Below are positions 23,456 to 33,159 of a DNA stretch of 64,000 bases, piece by piece. The stretch spans positions 120,963 through 184,962 of the forward strand of contig ML976717.1 in the NCBI GenBank assembly GCA_010015655.1, read 5' to 3'. Position 1 is the stretch's first letter. Every line of letters starts with the position of its first letter. Under the pieces are notes generated by a model, which made no database searches, had not been told where the DNA came from, and saw nothing but the letters and a program-made list of their open reading frames with translations. This DNA is from Bimuria novae-zelandiae CBS 107.79 (Eukaryota > Ascomycota > Dothideomycetes > Pleosporales > Didymosphaeriaceae). The position numbers were made by a program, and so were the translations under genes.

Positions 23456-23658
23456 TGTCGCGGTGAGCAGAGCGCTGAGCGGATAGTACGCAGTGGAAAA
23501 GATTGCAGGATTGAACTAAGGTTGTTCTATCTAGAAGCTACAGAAGGTATAGGTGCGCAGGCATAAACAACGCTAGTCCTAGACAGAAAGAAGGTAAGTC
23601 GCAACCATGTCAAGGTAGGAGCAACTATCTTGTAGAGTAAGAGCCATAAACCGTGACA
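23456..23658 (-). repeat. LTR of the copia element (5' LTR in element orientation)
   Basis: 203 bp. Compared with the other LTR it shows CAGTACGC to TAGTACGC, AACTGAGG to AACTAAGG and GGCACAAAC to GGCATAAAC; the first and third are CpA to TpA changes and the second is TpG to TpA. Confidence 0.92.
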
Positions 23659-24712
23659 GAGTCACTGTCTTTTTCATACCACGATGTGACCACCTCGTCT
23701 CCATCGAAGCTCTAAGCGTCCAGGAGCATGTTCAACTCGGCATCAGCAATATATCCTGACGTAGCTGTGCAATCACCAGGGTCCGCGTCACTTTGAATGT
23801 TGCTGCCGGTGAACTTGCAATTGACGCCAGTGCAGGAGCGATCTGCCACCTTGAAACTACGGCCATAGCTCGACACGCCTATCATGATTTTGCTGGCCTG
23901 TACTCCAGCTTTAGTGACCATACTCAATGCCGTCATCGTCTCAGTGAGATTGACGTGACTACGCAGGCAATTGCCGGTAGGGCAACCAGGATTAGCATCT
24001 TTTGTCACGGTTTGGAGTCTCCCTTTCCCCACTTGCAGTGGCGCCTCACCTGTGTTGAGATGCGACTACCCATCCTACACTAGCGCTGTTTACAGCCACT
24101 CATGTATACCTACTGTTCGTAGCTTCACCCAATACAACAACAAGTACAATTCTCAATTTCTTCCTTATGCGTATGGATCACTAGCTCTCACATCTTTGCT
24201 ACCATAGTCCCACTGGCCGTGGAGGTCGTAAGTTATGTGGATGAAGTAATCCACCGTGGCAGACATCTTGTCCACAGGAAAATTGCGAAGGTACCAATAA
24301 CTGGCCGGTAACGCAATCGAAAGAGTATTGCTTGCAGGAAGTTTCGCTTTAACCGACTGCAAAAAACGAAGATAGTAGACACCATCTTCTGGGCTGCCAA
24401 GGACTGAGCCGCTGATGTCAGTCGCCCCAGGGTATTCCCAGTCAAAGTCGAGGTCATCCAATTTGTTATCCTTGAGAAATTGGACGACGTTGCTGGCGAA
24501 AAGCTCTCGATTTGCCGGTGAAACAGCCTGCCGAAATATGGGCGAGTGTCGTGATTGGTGCTGAAGGACCAACCACCGAAATTCAAAATCTTTTTGACCC
24601 CCGATGTAGTTTTCATGAACTTCACAAACTGTTCGTTGACTTTTGGCGCCATTGCCACTTTGAAGTCGGAATAAATGTTGGCAAAAGCGAAATGTATGTG
24701 CGAATAGCGGGA
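23659..24712 (-). pseudogene. Chitinase fragment 2: inverted first part of the GH18 core, with the catalytic motif
   Basis: On the - strand from the inversion breakpoint: YSHIHFAFANI (strand 1), KKILNFGGWSFST (the SxGG-like block), then the GH18 signature DDLDFDWEYPG (24428-24458) containing the D-x-x-D-x-D-x-E catalytic residues, DYFIHITYDLHGQWDYGSK, NCLRSHVNLTETMTALSMV and IMIGVSSYGRSF. A 1 bp frameshift lies near 24545. A probable intron of about 125 bp separates DYGSK from the next exon near 24180-24060. A TAG at 23710-23712 replaces an expected Trp. The fragment ends at the copia target site. Confidence 0.85.
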
Positions 24713-25165
24713 CGCCGCCATTGCGCTCGTGACTCCCATTCAGATGCTCGCCCAACTGTCCACCGCACTGATGAGGTCAAGGAGATTGGCGAAGAGATCG
24801 CTGCCGAGAAGAAGAAAGAGACGATTTTACTCATCGTCAGCCTGGTATTGATGATCGTGCCTTTCGTCGCAGTAGTAGGCTTTGAGATCGCAGGTTTCAC
24901 TGCGCTGGCACGCTTTCATTTCATCGTCGGCGAGGTCGCTAATGGCGCGAATGCGGTTGCGGAGGTCATTGACAACCCAGAAAGTGCTCCTTTTGCGGCG
25001 ATGGGTATCCTTGCAGGAGCGGCTGCAGGAAAGGCTGGAAGGCTTGAGGACACGATGACGGATGCGGCGAAGGCGAGAAGGAAGTTGGGAGACGCAAGCG
25101 TCCTGGGAAAGAAATTCAAGGAAATCGACGATAAGGTCCAGTCAGTGATGTCAAAGTGTGACTAG
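24713..25165 (+). pseudogene. Chitinase fragment 4: C-terminal helical/membrane region
   Basis: Back on the + strand. The first codons read ALVTPIQMLAQ in one frame, then the frame shifts by an indel near 24755 into EVKEIGEEIAAEKKKE, a hydrophobic pair of segments (ILLIVSLVLMIVPFVAVVGF; ALARFHFIVGEVANGANAV), NPESAPFAAMGILAGAAAGK and an Arg/Lys-rich end, with TAG at 25163-25165. This helix-rich tail is characteristic of the C-terminus of this chitinase subgroup, so it belongs to the same gene as the N-terminal fragment on the same strand. Confidence 0.8.
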
Positions 25166-25810
25166 TCAAGTGGATGCGGTCAGAACCCGGGCGGATGCCG
25201 CCACCCACTTCTTAAAGATCGCGACGTTCTTGTACAATATTACGGTCTCACATTATGCGCCTAATATAATTTTACCATACTCGCAATCTTCACTTTGAAC
25301 TCTTCGTGGTCAGCTATGTTGCTCCTGGGGAACCTACGGTCGGGTTTCCTGGGTCTGTATAGAGAATGCACGATTGAAATTCGGGTATTCGAGGCTTCCA
25401 TTGCCGACCAAATATCGCACATGTTTAATCTGTTCACATCTCTTAGCTGGTAGACATACGCGAAGGACCACGCTTCGGAACTTCGGCCGCTCTGAATACT
25501 GGCACTTGCGATGCTACGGAATCTGTGAGCTTAAAGACTACATTGCGACGCCTTTATCGAGTGTCCCCAAAAATCTCCACAGTCATCTGACTGCGGTTTC
25601 TACAGAATTCCTAGAAGATGGGGCACAAATGCTTGAAAATCGTGGTGAGGTTCTGTTTGCTCCGCCACTGTGTTCCGTACTATCTCATCTGCCCGCATCT
25701 TTGTTTGAATTACAAACGACAACTGATCACTCGTATATATTCTCGCGGATGCATTGTTATAGTTGTTCAGAGCAAAGACTTCATCGCAAGGGATCAAATT
25801 CCAAAGCATT
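25166..25810. other. Spacer after the chitinase locus; no supported gene
   Basis: Balanced composition. An open frame at 25374-25826 (+, 150 aa) and one on the other strand (25600-25809) have no recognisable domain. One could be a relic gene, but I cannot choose between them. Confidence 0.35.
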
Positions 25811-26347
25811 ATGGTTGACGAAATAGAGGCAGAACCCGCCAGAACTGCGAGCTCGTTAAAAGACAGTACCTACTCTGATAGTACTATCCGTCCCGAAGCA
25901 CAAGCACCGTCTCAAGAATCCCGTGGTTCTAGACCTGGTCCGGAATTCTATGTCCCTAAGATAGTGTTCAGTCGGCCATCACGGAGAGAGATTCTACGAC
26001 GATGATATACTTCCTAGCGGTGACAATGGATCACCGTCGAAGGATTCAAGTTACCCCATCCTTTCCCCAACGGTGGAAAGTAGGGAAACTCATGCAGGCA
26101 AAGAAGCTTCCACGAAAGCCTCGCCTTTTTTTTTTTTTTTTTACCACAGCAAATGCAGGACGCTATCAGTAAGGTCGTCAGCGCCGCCGTTGCGGAGAAA
26201 ATGAAGACCATTCGAGAAGAGATTAGCTCTATAGTGCGAAATAATTGGGAAGACTTGTTCCACAATGAGAATCAGAGGGCTACCCGTCTTCGACACATTT
26301 TTGAAGTCGCTATAGATAAGCAATTCCTGTTTTACGAGGACCGTTGA
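25811..26347 (+). CDS. Possible two-exon gene for a small coiled-coil protein, uncertain
   Basis: A first open stretch from ATG 25811 reads MVDEIEAEPARTASSLKD... to PSRREILRR (stop 26003-26005). A second, 26153-26347, reads MQDAISKVVSAAVAEKMKTI with a Lys/Glu-rich amphipathic pattern up to FLFYEDR and TGA; the frame then continues as IEREREQAPQTP. Between them lies a run of 17 T (26126-26142) ending TTACCACAG, which looks like a polypyrimidine tract and 3' splice site just before the second stretch. No clear 5' splice site was found. It may be a real small gene or a decayed one. Confidence 0.3.
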
Positions 26348-26652
26348 ATAGAAAGAGAGAGGGAACAAGCTCCACAGACTCCAAGCAATACAGAGGCCTC
26401 CGGCGGTACGACACTTGCACCTAGAGAAGGAGAGCCATCGGGGTCTTTCAGAAAGGCAATAGTGTGTTATCGGCATATTCGAAGATATTCAAGTTGCTCT
26501 AACACTCGTTGTAGGCCCACACAAAATCGGTCTTGACGCTCTTTGGTGGGAAAAATGATTCGTGAGCAACATTATTATTTACATTATGTAGATTGTTGAA
26601 CTCTTGAAATGGGTTTTCACATGGCCTTAATAAGACTAAGCCCGTGGTAATC
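26348..26652. other. Spacer; possible continuation of the upstream frame
   Basis: The frame after the TGA at 26345-26347 stays open to about 26533 (EREQAPQTPSNTEASGG), suggesting a broken gene. From 26540 on I see nothing apart from the likely 3' UTR of the minus-strand gene that ends at 26653. Confidence 0.3.
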
Positions 26653-27468
26653 TCATTTTGACGCGTCGATGATTCCTACTGGCGCCCCAATCCATTGGCT
26701 GTCTCGTGTTTCTAGATCAGCAGCGATAAAGTCCGCGCACTGTTCAAGTGTGGTGTCGTAGCGATTGGCGTTCATTGCAGCGACAATTGGCTTGCCAACC
26801 AGGGGTATGTGCTTTAGCCAGGAGTCTTGCCATAACGGTGGAGTCCCCGCACCTGCAGTCAGTCTTGCGTGCGAGCTCTTTGTAGGAACGCTAAAGTCCG
26901 AAGATTCGGGGGTCATCGTGCTTGGACAGATCATAGACCAGTCAACCGTGTTCGGTGAAAGTGATCGGAGTAGTTGAATGTTTTGGCGATGAGCGAGGAA
27001 TATCGGGACGCTGTTGTGTCTTAGCTTTGTCGGTTCTTAAAGCTCGTGTGAATCTACTTACTAGTCCGATATCATCGACATGGCTCCTGGAAACTGCAAC
27101 ACTCCCAACCCACCCAGGAACCAAACCCTCAGAGGCGACTTTTGCTCTGCTCCTGCTTCTTGTACACCTTCCAAGACGGCGCGGAATATCTCCGGGAGGG
27201 TGCTCTTGCCCCATGGAGCCACCGCTGCGACTCCAGCAGAGTTGACCACGGCTTCGCATTGGAAATCCAGTATGGCTCTCTTGATAGCAGCCGAGTCCGT
27301 GGCATCCCCTTCTACAACCGAGAGCTGGCGGTAAACGGGCTCTGGAAGGAGCAACTCTAGCTTTTTGGCGGACCGAACGTAGGCTACCACATTGTGGCCG
27401 TGTGTGAGGAGCGCCGGAACAAGCCTTAAACCCACATTTCCGGTTGCTCCAACTATAAGGACCTTCAT
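26653..27468 (-). CDS. NmrA-like / atypical SDR NAD(P)-binding protein, 254 aa
   Basis: Two exons on the - strand, 27062-27468 and 26653-27010, joined across a 51 bp intron with donor GTAAGT and acceptor CAACAG; the join keeps the frame and removes the stop that follows MSMISD. The N-terminus MKVLIVGATGNVGLRLVPAL is a Rossmann fold with the GxxGxxG dinucleotide-binding loop, followed by VVAYVRSAKKL and VVEGDATD. This is the layout of NmrA-like/extended SDR proteins, which act as oxidoreductases or redox-sensing regulators in the cytosol. The substrate is unknown. The gene is intact, with no RIP damage, although a transposon block starts about 200 bp upstream of its start. Confidence 0.82.
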
Positions 27469-27949
27469 GATCGTGGTCAGTATTGCGATGTTCAGTAAAG
27501 TGAATTGAAGTTTTATTTTGCGAATGACTAGTACGAGGGATAGTTCAAATGTGAAGCGATGTTATAGGAGCTTTCTCTAGGTTCTAATACGTGTGCATAT
27601 ACGTGTGGTGTAGTCGGTTCGGTGTATCTTTCAGAAGTATACCCAAAATCGGGAGGTTAATCAGCCCGCATTTATCGGTGCTTTGCAAAAGACCGTCCCG
27701 ACCCACTCTGGGCGCTTGTTAGGTAATCGCTTCCCCACTTTCATTGTCGCTCATACAAAATTATATAAGAGACGATGTAATTAAGGAAATTACACTAACT
27801 TTTCTTATTATTAGAGTTCTGTACGGTATACTAATTAATCCTAAGAGGCCTATAAGCTATAAACTATAGGCGTTAATAGTGCAGGCAATTATTAAGCGCA
27901 TAAAGGTAGGGTAAAAAAACCACGAGATTTACAGATCTCTCGGAGTTAA

Positions 27950-28880
27950 CACTAAAACTATGTAGAAATACTAACTTAATCTAGAAGCGTTTAGTTAGCC
28001 ATACCCTCTGCGATATGTTAAAATTAGTTAGCCACCATCGCTGCGTTAATGCTATAAAGACGCCCTGTTGGAGTTCCTACGGGGCAAACCTACGGCATAT
28101 CTCGATGAGATGCAGGCCTTCTTGTGCGACGACTTCGACTTACAGGTATCGGCAGCCACTATTACGAGATTTCTCGCTAGCATAAGGTAGAGTCAAAAAG
28201 CTGCGTTAAAAGCTGCTAGGGAGCGCTATAAAGGCCTTCGTCGGGTGTTTCGTGCACGCTACTAATAAATATATAAACTAGAGCAGGTTATTTGCCTCGA
28301 CAAGAGCGCCTGTAATAAGAGAACCAGCGATAGAAAGTATACCTAGTCACCTATAAACACGCCGACAGACGTATAATACTTAGCGCGACGCACGGAGAGG
28401 TGGAGCTTGCTCCTTATTATAGATATAGACAGTTACGTTAATCATGTCCTATACTAAGGAGCAATTACCGCAGATTTAATAAAAGAGTTTCTAGCGAATA
28501 AAGTACTCCCTTATTATAATTCTTAGCTAGGTAAATAATTAGTAATAGTCCTTAATAATGCCTCTATCTATAGGTTAGAAAAGATTATCTTATTATGCGC
28601 GGAGGCAGGCGTTGTACTTAAATATTTATTACTATACTTACTAGATTTTAACCTAATTAAGCAGACCTTTAAGGCGTTAAAAAACTAGATAAAAAAGCAC
28701 TACGAACGCGCTTATACGTACGAGGATTTTACTTACTTCTTAGAGGAGGTAGTATAGAACGTATGCTATAATTAGGCGGAATCCGCGCAAGGATTCTTTA
28801 AGTTCTATAGGTAGGTACTATAGGTGCTAGATAAGGCACAACACTAAAGGATTAGTATCTATAATAATATCGCGAAGGTC
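27950..28880 (+). pseudogene. DDE_3 (Tc1/IS630-like) transposase of copy B
   Basis: Recognisable blocks: LEFLRGKPTAYLDEMQAFLC and SAATITRFLASIR (HTH region, 28065-28195), LLLIIDIDSYVNHVLY-GAITADLIKEFL (about 28410-28495), LVIVLNNASIYRLEKI (about 28540-28590), CAEAGVVLKYLLLYLLDFNLIKQTFKALKN-IKKHY (about 28598-28700). This is the fungal Tc1/mariner DDE_3 pattern. Stops are TAG/TAA at Gln/Trp positions. It is less decayed than the gene of copy A. Confidence 0.82.
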
Positions 28881-29099
28881 GCTAAAAGTCGCCCGCTATT
28901 ATCTAAAACTTTAGCTTTAATAGCTAGAGAAGGTGTAACTAATATTACTAAATTAATTAATATTATCTATTTTGCGATATCTATTATGGGTGAAGAGTTA
29001 TAAAGGGAAAGATGTTATTAGCGTAGACAAAGTATAGTATTTTTAGTAGGTCTTAGCGCCTCTATAAGTAACTTTATTACTAAACAGGCGCGCGTACGC

Positions 29100-30916
29100 G
29101 TAGACTTAGTTAAATTTTAATTAGAAAATAGCCTGTGCGTAGTGTATAGAACCTCTCCACTAACGTCGCCAGCTCTTTACACTAAATTGTCTCTTTCCCT
29201 ACGCAACCTCTCACGCTATTTACGCTCTTAATCCTCTCTATATATATCTGCGGCACCCTCCTTATCGCTTTTTATAAGTCTATTATACCCAGATCGCCAC
29301 CGAATCGCCATCCTGCGGAGGCGGAGGAGTAACGGCACTAGTAATATAAAATGCTACTCCTATATAGCGTACGGCATCCCCGCGTTAGACAGATCTATTA
29401 GCATATTAAGGTTAATTTGCCCCTGTTAAACAACGTTATTAAATACCTAATTAACTTTAGGTAGCTCTCTAGCTAGTGCTTAATTTCTTTACTAGTTAAA
29501 GAAGTGCCGAGTTTAATAGGTAAGCTCTATTATGTTTTTATAAGTTAAGTCTTGCTATACTAACGTTAAAGAGCTTCTTAAGGTTATAGACAGCGTCTTA
29601 ACCTATCGCTACTAGCTAATAATTTAACTCTATGTTAACTAGCTTATAGAGAGAGAGCTGGCGGCGATAACCTTTATAAAGTTGTCTATATTAAGCTCGG
29701 ATCTAGCACCTTTTTTGGCTAATTTCTGCGACGCCTTCTCCTTTGCAGACCTCTCTCTAGCCAGCGAGAGACTTAGGCGTATATTATCATGTGGCTTATT
29801 AACTATACACCTGCCCTTTGTTATATCGCGCGCCTATGCCGCCACTATAGTACTACTTGCTAGGTAATAGTTCTTAAAATAATTAGGTTACCTAGGCGTA
29901 CGTTTAACCTAGCACACGTATAGATAGTTACTATAGTAGGTATCCTAGCATTACTATTAATTACGTATAGCAACTATAGGGCCTTCGCCGACGGTAGTAT
30001 ATGCGAGAACTTCTAGCAGGTTATATAATTAGCGCTAAGTTATAGTAAGTTACGGCGGAGAGCTCTAAGAGCTTTACGAGCTAAATATCTCCTTATTACG
30101 TGTCTAATTATTTTAGCTAGTTTCTAGCTCTAATAGCGTTAAATTAAAGTTAACGTAAGTTATTTTAGTAATAGACTCTTCCTTTAACTTATACGCGCGC
30201 TTGACGACCTGTATAAAGGTAACGCTATTACCACGTTTAAGAGACTACGCAAGTCTTTATCGCTTAGGTATCTATAGTATATATATAACCACGGTTAAGT
30301 TTTTTACTATAGTTTTAATAGGGGGAGTTAACTCTAAGAGGTCTTATATAATATTGTCTACCTACTGCCAGAGCTCTACGCAGAAGTACGTACGTATCCT
30401 TATTTTAGTATTAAAATTAGTCTTAACTTCCTTCTTGCGTAGGAACGCGCGCTAGCGGCAGGTAACGTATAGCTTAACTTTATATAATTTTAATAATTTG
30501 TTAAATACCCCCTTATTACACGTTTAGCTATTATTATTAATCTCTAGTAGTAGCGTTAGCGCGTTAACTTCGCCAAAAATTAAAGCCTGCTTGTCGTCGT
30601 TAAATACCCCCTTATTACGCGAATGCTCTTTCTTTAGCGACGTAGGCCTCTAAACTAACTAAGGTTCTTCGTCCTTAGGGTAATCGTTAACGTATATATA
30701 AAAGTCGTTATTGTTAACGCCCTCTAGCAGAGGTTGTTCCTCCTCTATAGGTCCTTCCTCCTCTATGCCGGCAAATCGTACGACGGCCAGGGGTGCCCTC
30801 GTTAATAGGGCTTTTTTTAGCGCCCTACGCTTCCTCAGAGGGTTGCGGCCAGCGTCAAACACCTGTTTTGCCTTCCTTTTGCGGGTACTCGGCATGATAC
30901 ATTCACTACACGGCAA
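29100..30916 (-). pseudogene. Second, convergent reading frame (ORF2) of copy B
   Basis: Starts at 30916 (MPCSECIMPSTRKRKAKQVF), with an 85-codon undamaged stretch down to 30659 that is basic first and acidic after (FAGIEEEGPIEEEQPLLEG), then continues with stops. A basic, coiled segment lies at about 29840-29680 (ARDITKGRCIVNKP; LAKKGARSELNID). The start Ser-Thr/Arg-Lys-Arg-Lys...QVF resembles that of the copy C frame (CKRKST-VFKGGKN), so the two families probably share this gene. No known domain is visible; function unknown. Confidence 0.5.
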
Positions 30917-31263
30917 CTAACTGCCTTTATACACCTTGTAGAAAGTTAATTTTCCTGTATTACATCGTCTCTCATATAATTTTAGGTGTAGGGCGATGAA
31001 AGCGGGGAAGCGATTACCTAAAAAGCGTGCAGCCACTCAGAAACTCGCCCCAAGTGGGTCGGGACGGTCTTTTGCAAAGCGTTATAAGCGAGTGCGCTAT
31101 CGGTGGTTTCGTAAAATCCCGCTACACATGTGATCTGGGCGCTTGTTAGGTAATCGCTTCCTGCGCGTCATTTAACCCCACCTATTTTTCCGTACAATTA
31201 GATGCCATACATAAATTTATTCCCTTAAACGATACCCTGCTATTATCCTTAAGGGTTATTATA

Positions 31264-32740
31264 ATGCTGGCCAAAAGTTGTAAACGTAAGAGTACTTAGG
31301 TATTTAAGGGGGGTAAGAATCTACCCTAGGCGACGCGGGCAGCTAAAAAGTCGCGTATAATAAAGTTACCTTATAAAAAAACTCTTAAAAAAGCAAAGGC
31401 TAGGGCACTTTTATAAAAGATAGTAAATAAAGCTAATTATGTAACTATTACTAAGGTAGCTAAGGCAGAGCAACTTAAGGATAAAGACGTTAAGAAGTAA
31501 AAGATATACCTAGAGGATAGCCTATTATTAGCCTAGCTAGGTCCTTTTATATAATAATTAGATAAGGAGCTTACTAAGGTAATTAATAAAACTTATATAA
31601 GGTGTCGCTATAGAGCGTACTATAATAATAAGATAGTTAACAGCGTAGAGGATAGTAATTATAAGTAACTATTTAGTAGTCTAACGGCGGGCGAGGTTTA
31701 GAGATAGGCTAACAGCGTCGTTGTAGAGATAAGCACCTAGGAGAAAGTCTTTATTAAATACCTTACTATTATTATATATTTAAGTCGAACTTTAGTAAAG
31801 GATTATATAGTAAACGCTTTTAAACGCGGGGAGAGTTACCTACGTTTTACTAACGTAAAAACTAGCGTAGAAGAGTTGCTATAATTAGCGCCCCTAGGGG
31901 CCACTACGTGCATGGATTTTGACTTAGTGCTATTGCCAGAGTTACCTTAGGTGCCTGCTTTAAGTTAGTCACGCGTAGGTGGCCCACAAGGCTCTTAGGT
32001 ACGACTTACTACTACTAATCGCTAATTTGCTAAGCTGCCAGACGTCATGGCGATTAACTAGATAGGCAATAGGCTAGCCATCCAAATACGGGACGCGTGG
32101 AGGTGCCAGGACACCATGTGCTCAAACTACGCCCATGTGTGCTACTTTTAGCGTACTAAATCGTTGCTGTTGCGATTCTCCGATCATATGCCCGTCGAGG
32201 GCAATATAGTCGCCATATGGGCCCGCGAGGTGTCGCTGCAAAGGTGTACAGTTGTAGAGCCGTCAGACAACGTTTAGTTAATAATAGCGAGATCTCGTGG
32301 GCAGGCTAGGCGACGGCGGAGGAGGAGCGACTCTAACGGCGAGCCTATAATAAAAGATATGCTCAAATTACTAATCGCGTCTATAATAAGTTAATTAGCA
32401 TAAAGTTAGTTATCTTAAAGATCGCCTGCCTAGCAGCGAGAACCTAATTACCTACTAAATAACCTGCTAGTTTTAACGTATAATCTATTAACTTATAGTA
32501 ACGTAGAGGAGCTCTACTATATAACACTACTTTTCCTGTAGTAGTGGCTTAACAAAGGTCCACATAAAGATCGTAAAGATGTAAGAAAGGTTTTTACTAT
32601 AGTTAAGGATAATAGAATTAATATTAATATGCTTATAGATCCCTTAGAGGCTAGCATGCCGTATACCTTATAGTAAGAGGTGTAAGAGCTATCGCCGCCT
32701 TTACTACTTAAACTTTAAGTATATGCCGTCCGATAGTAGC
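31264..32740 (+). pseudogene. Second reading frame (ORF2) of copy C
   Basis: From ATG 31264: MLAKSCKRKST, TAG, VFKGGKN, then a Lys-rich coiled region (AKKSRIIKLPYKKTLKKAKA), and near 31905-32230 APLGATTCMDFDLVLLPELP, LAIQIRDAWRCQDTMCSNYA, LLLRFSDHMPVEGNIVAIWA. The Cys/His content and the HMPVEG block are conserved with copy A (8391-8560). The 3' part is Glu/Lys-rich. The frame converges on the transposase gene from the other end. I do not recognise a protein family. Stops are of the RIP type. Confidence 0.5.
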
Positions 32741-33159
32741 GTGGATTTAAAGGACTAACTCTAAAGCAAAAAGCTTAGTGCCTAAAGAATATAAAAAAGG
32801 AGAAAGAGCGTATAGAGCAAGAGGAGCAAGAGGAGGACGAGGATAAGAAGAGCTTGTTTATATAGTAAATATAAGAAGTTACTAAAGCTTTTAGCTAGGT
32901 TACTAACGTTAATTTTACAGTTACTTATACTTTACGCTCTAGTTATATTATTAATCGCTTTTAGACAGGGCGCGTTATAAGTACTTTTATTAGAGGATTT
33001 GCGTTCTTTATTTTGCTAATTTTAAGGAATTTGCTGCCTAAATATACGTATATTATATTAACTTATTAACAGAATTATGTAGAACTACGACGTAAGCAAA
33101 TTAACGCTAGTAAATAATAAGTCCGCACGGGCTACTATTATTAGGCTTAGTAATATTTA

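Larger units (their letters stand above)
18193..23658 (-). mobile_element. Ty1/copia LTR retrotransposon in the chitinase gene
   Basis: Two LTRs of exactly 203 bp (18193-18395, 23456-23658), TGTCGCGG...TGACA, flanked by a perfect 5 bp duplication GAGTC (18188-18192, 23659-23663). Total 5466 bp. Pol is on the - strand. The few LTR differences include C/T and G/A changes of the RIP type, so the insertion predates at least one RIP cycle. Confidence 0.93.
11148..25165 (+). pseudogene. Killer-toxin-subunit-type chitinase gene, broken by an internal inversion and two transposons
   Basis: Four fragments account for one long fungal GH18 gene of the LysM/CBM18/GH18 subgroup (related to the chitinase subunit of yeast killer toxins; normally secreted, acting on chitin). 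They are: N-terminal part 11148-12815 (+); GH18 core 23659-24712 and 17145-18192 (both -) plus 12816-12840 (-); and C-terminal helical part 24713-25165 (+). The core is therefore inverted relative to its own ends. It also holds a hAT element (12841-17136) and a copia element (18193-23658), both with perfect target duplications. Nonsense codons and at least two frameshifts occur as well. The locus cannot encode the full enzyme. Confidence 0.88.
27675..31084 (+). mobile_element. Two-gene Tc1/mariner-type element, copy B (diverged family)
   Basis: Long inverted repeats share GCTTTGCAAAAGACCGTCCC and, further in, a block around GGTAATCGCTTCCCC and GAGACGATGTAAT (27680-27780 and 30970-31081). TA lies at the left edge (27673-27674); the right edge is ambiguous by a few bases (about 31083-31085). 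The left end begins TATCGGTG, the same outer bases as copies A and C. About 3.4 kb. Transposase at left (+), second frame at right (-), convergent, as in copies A and C. Confidence 0.8.
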
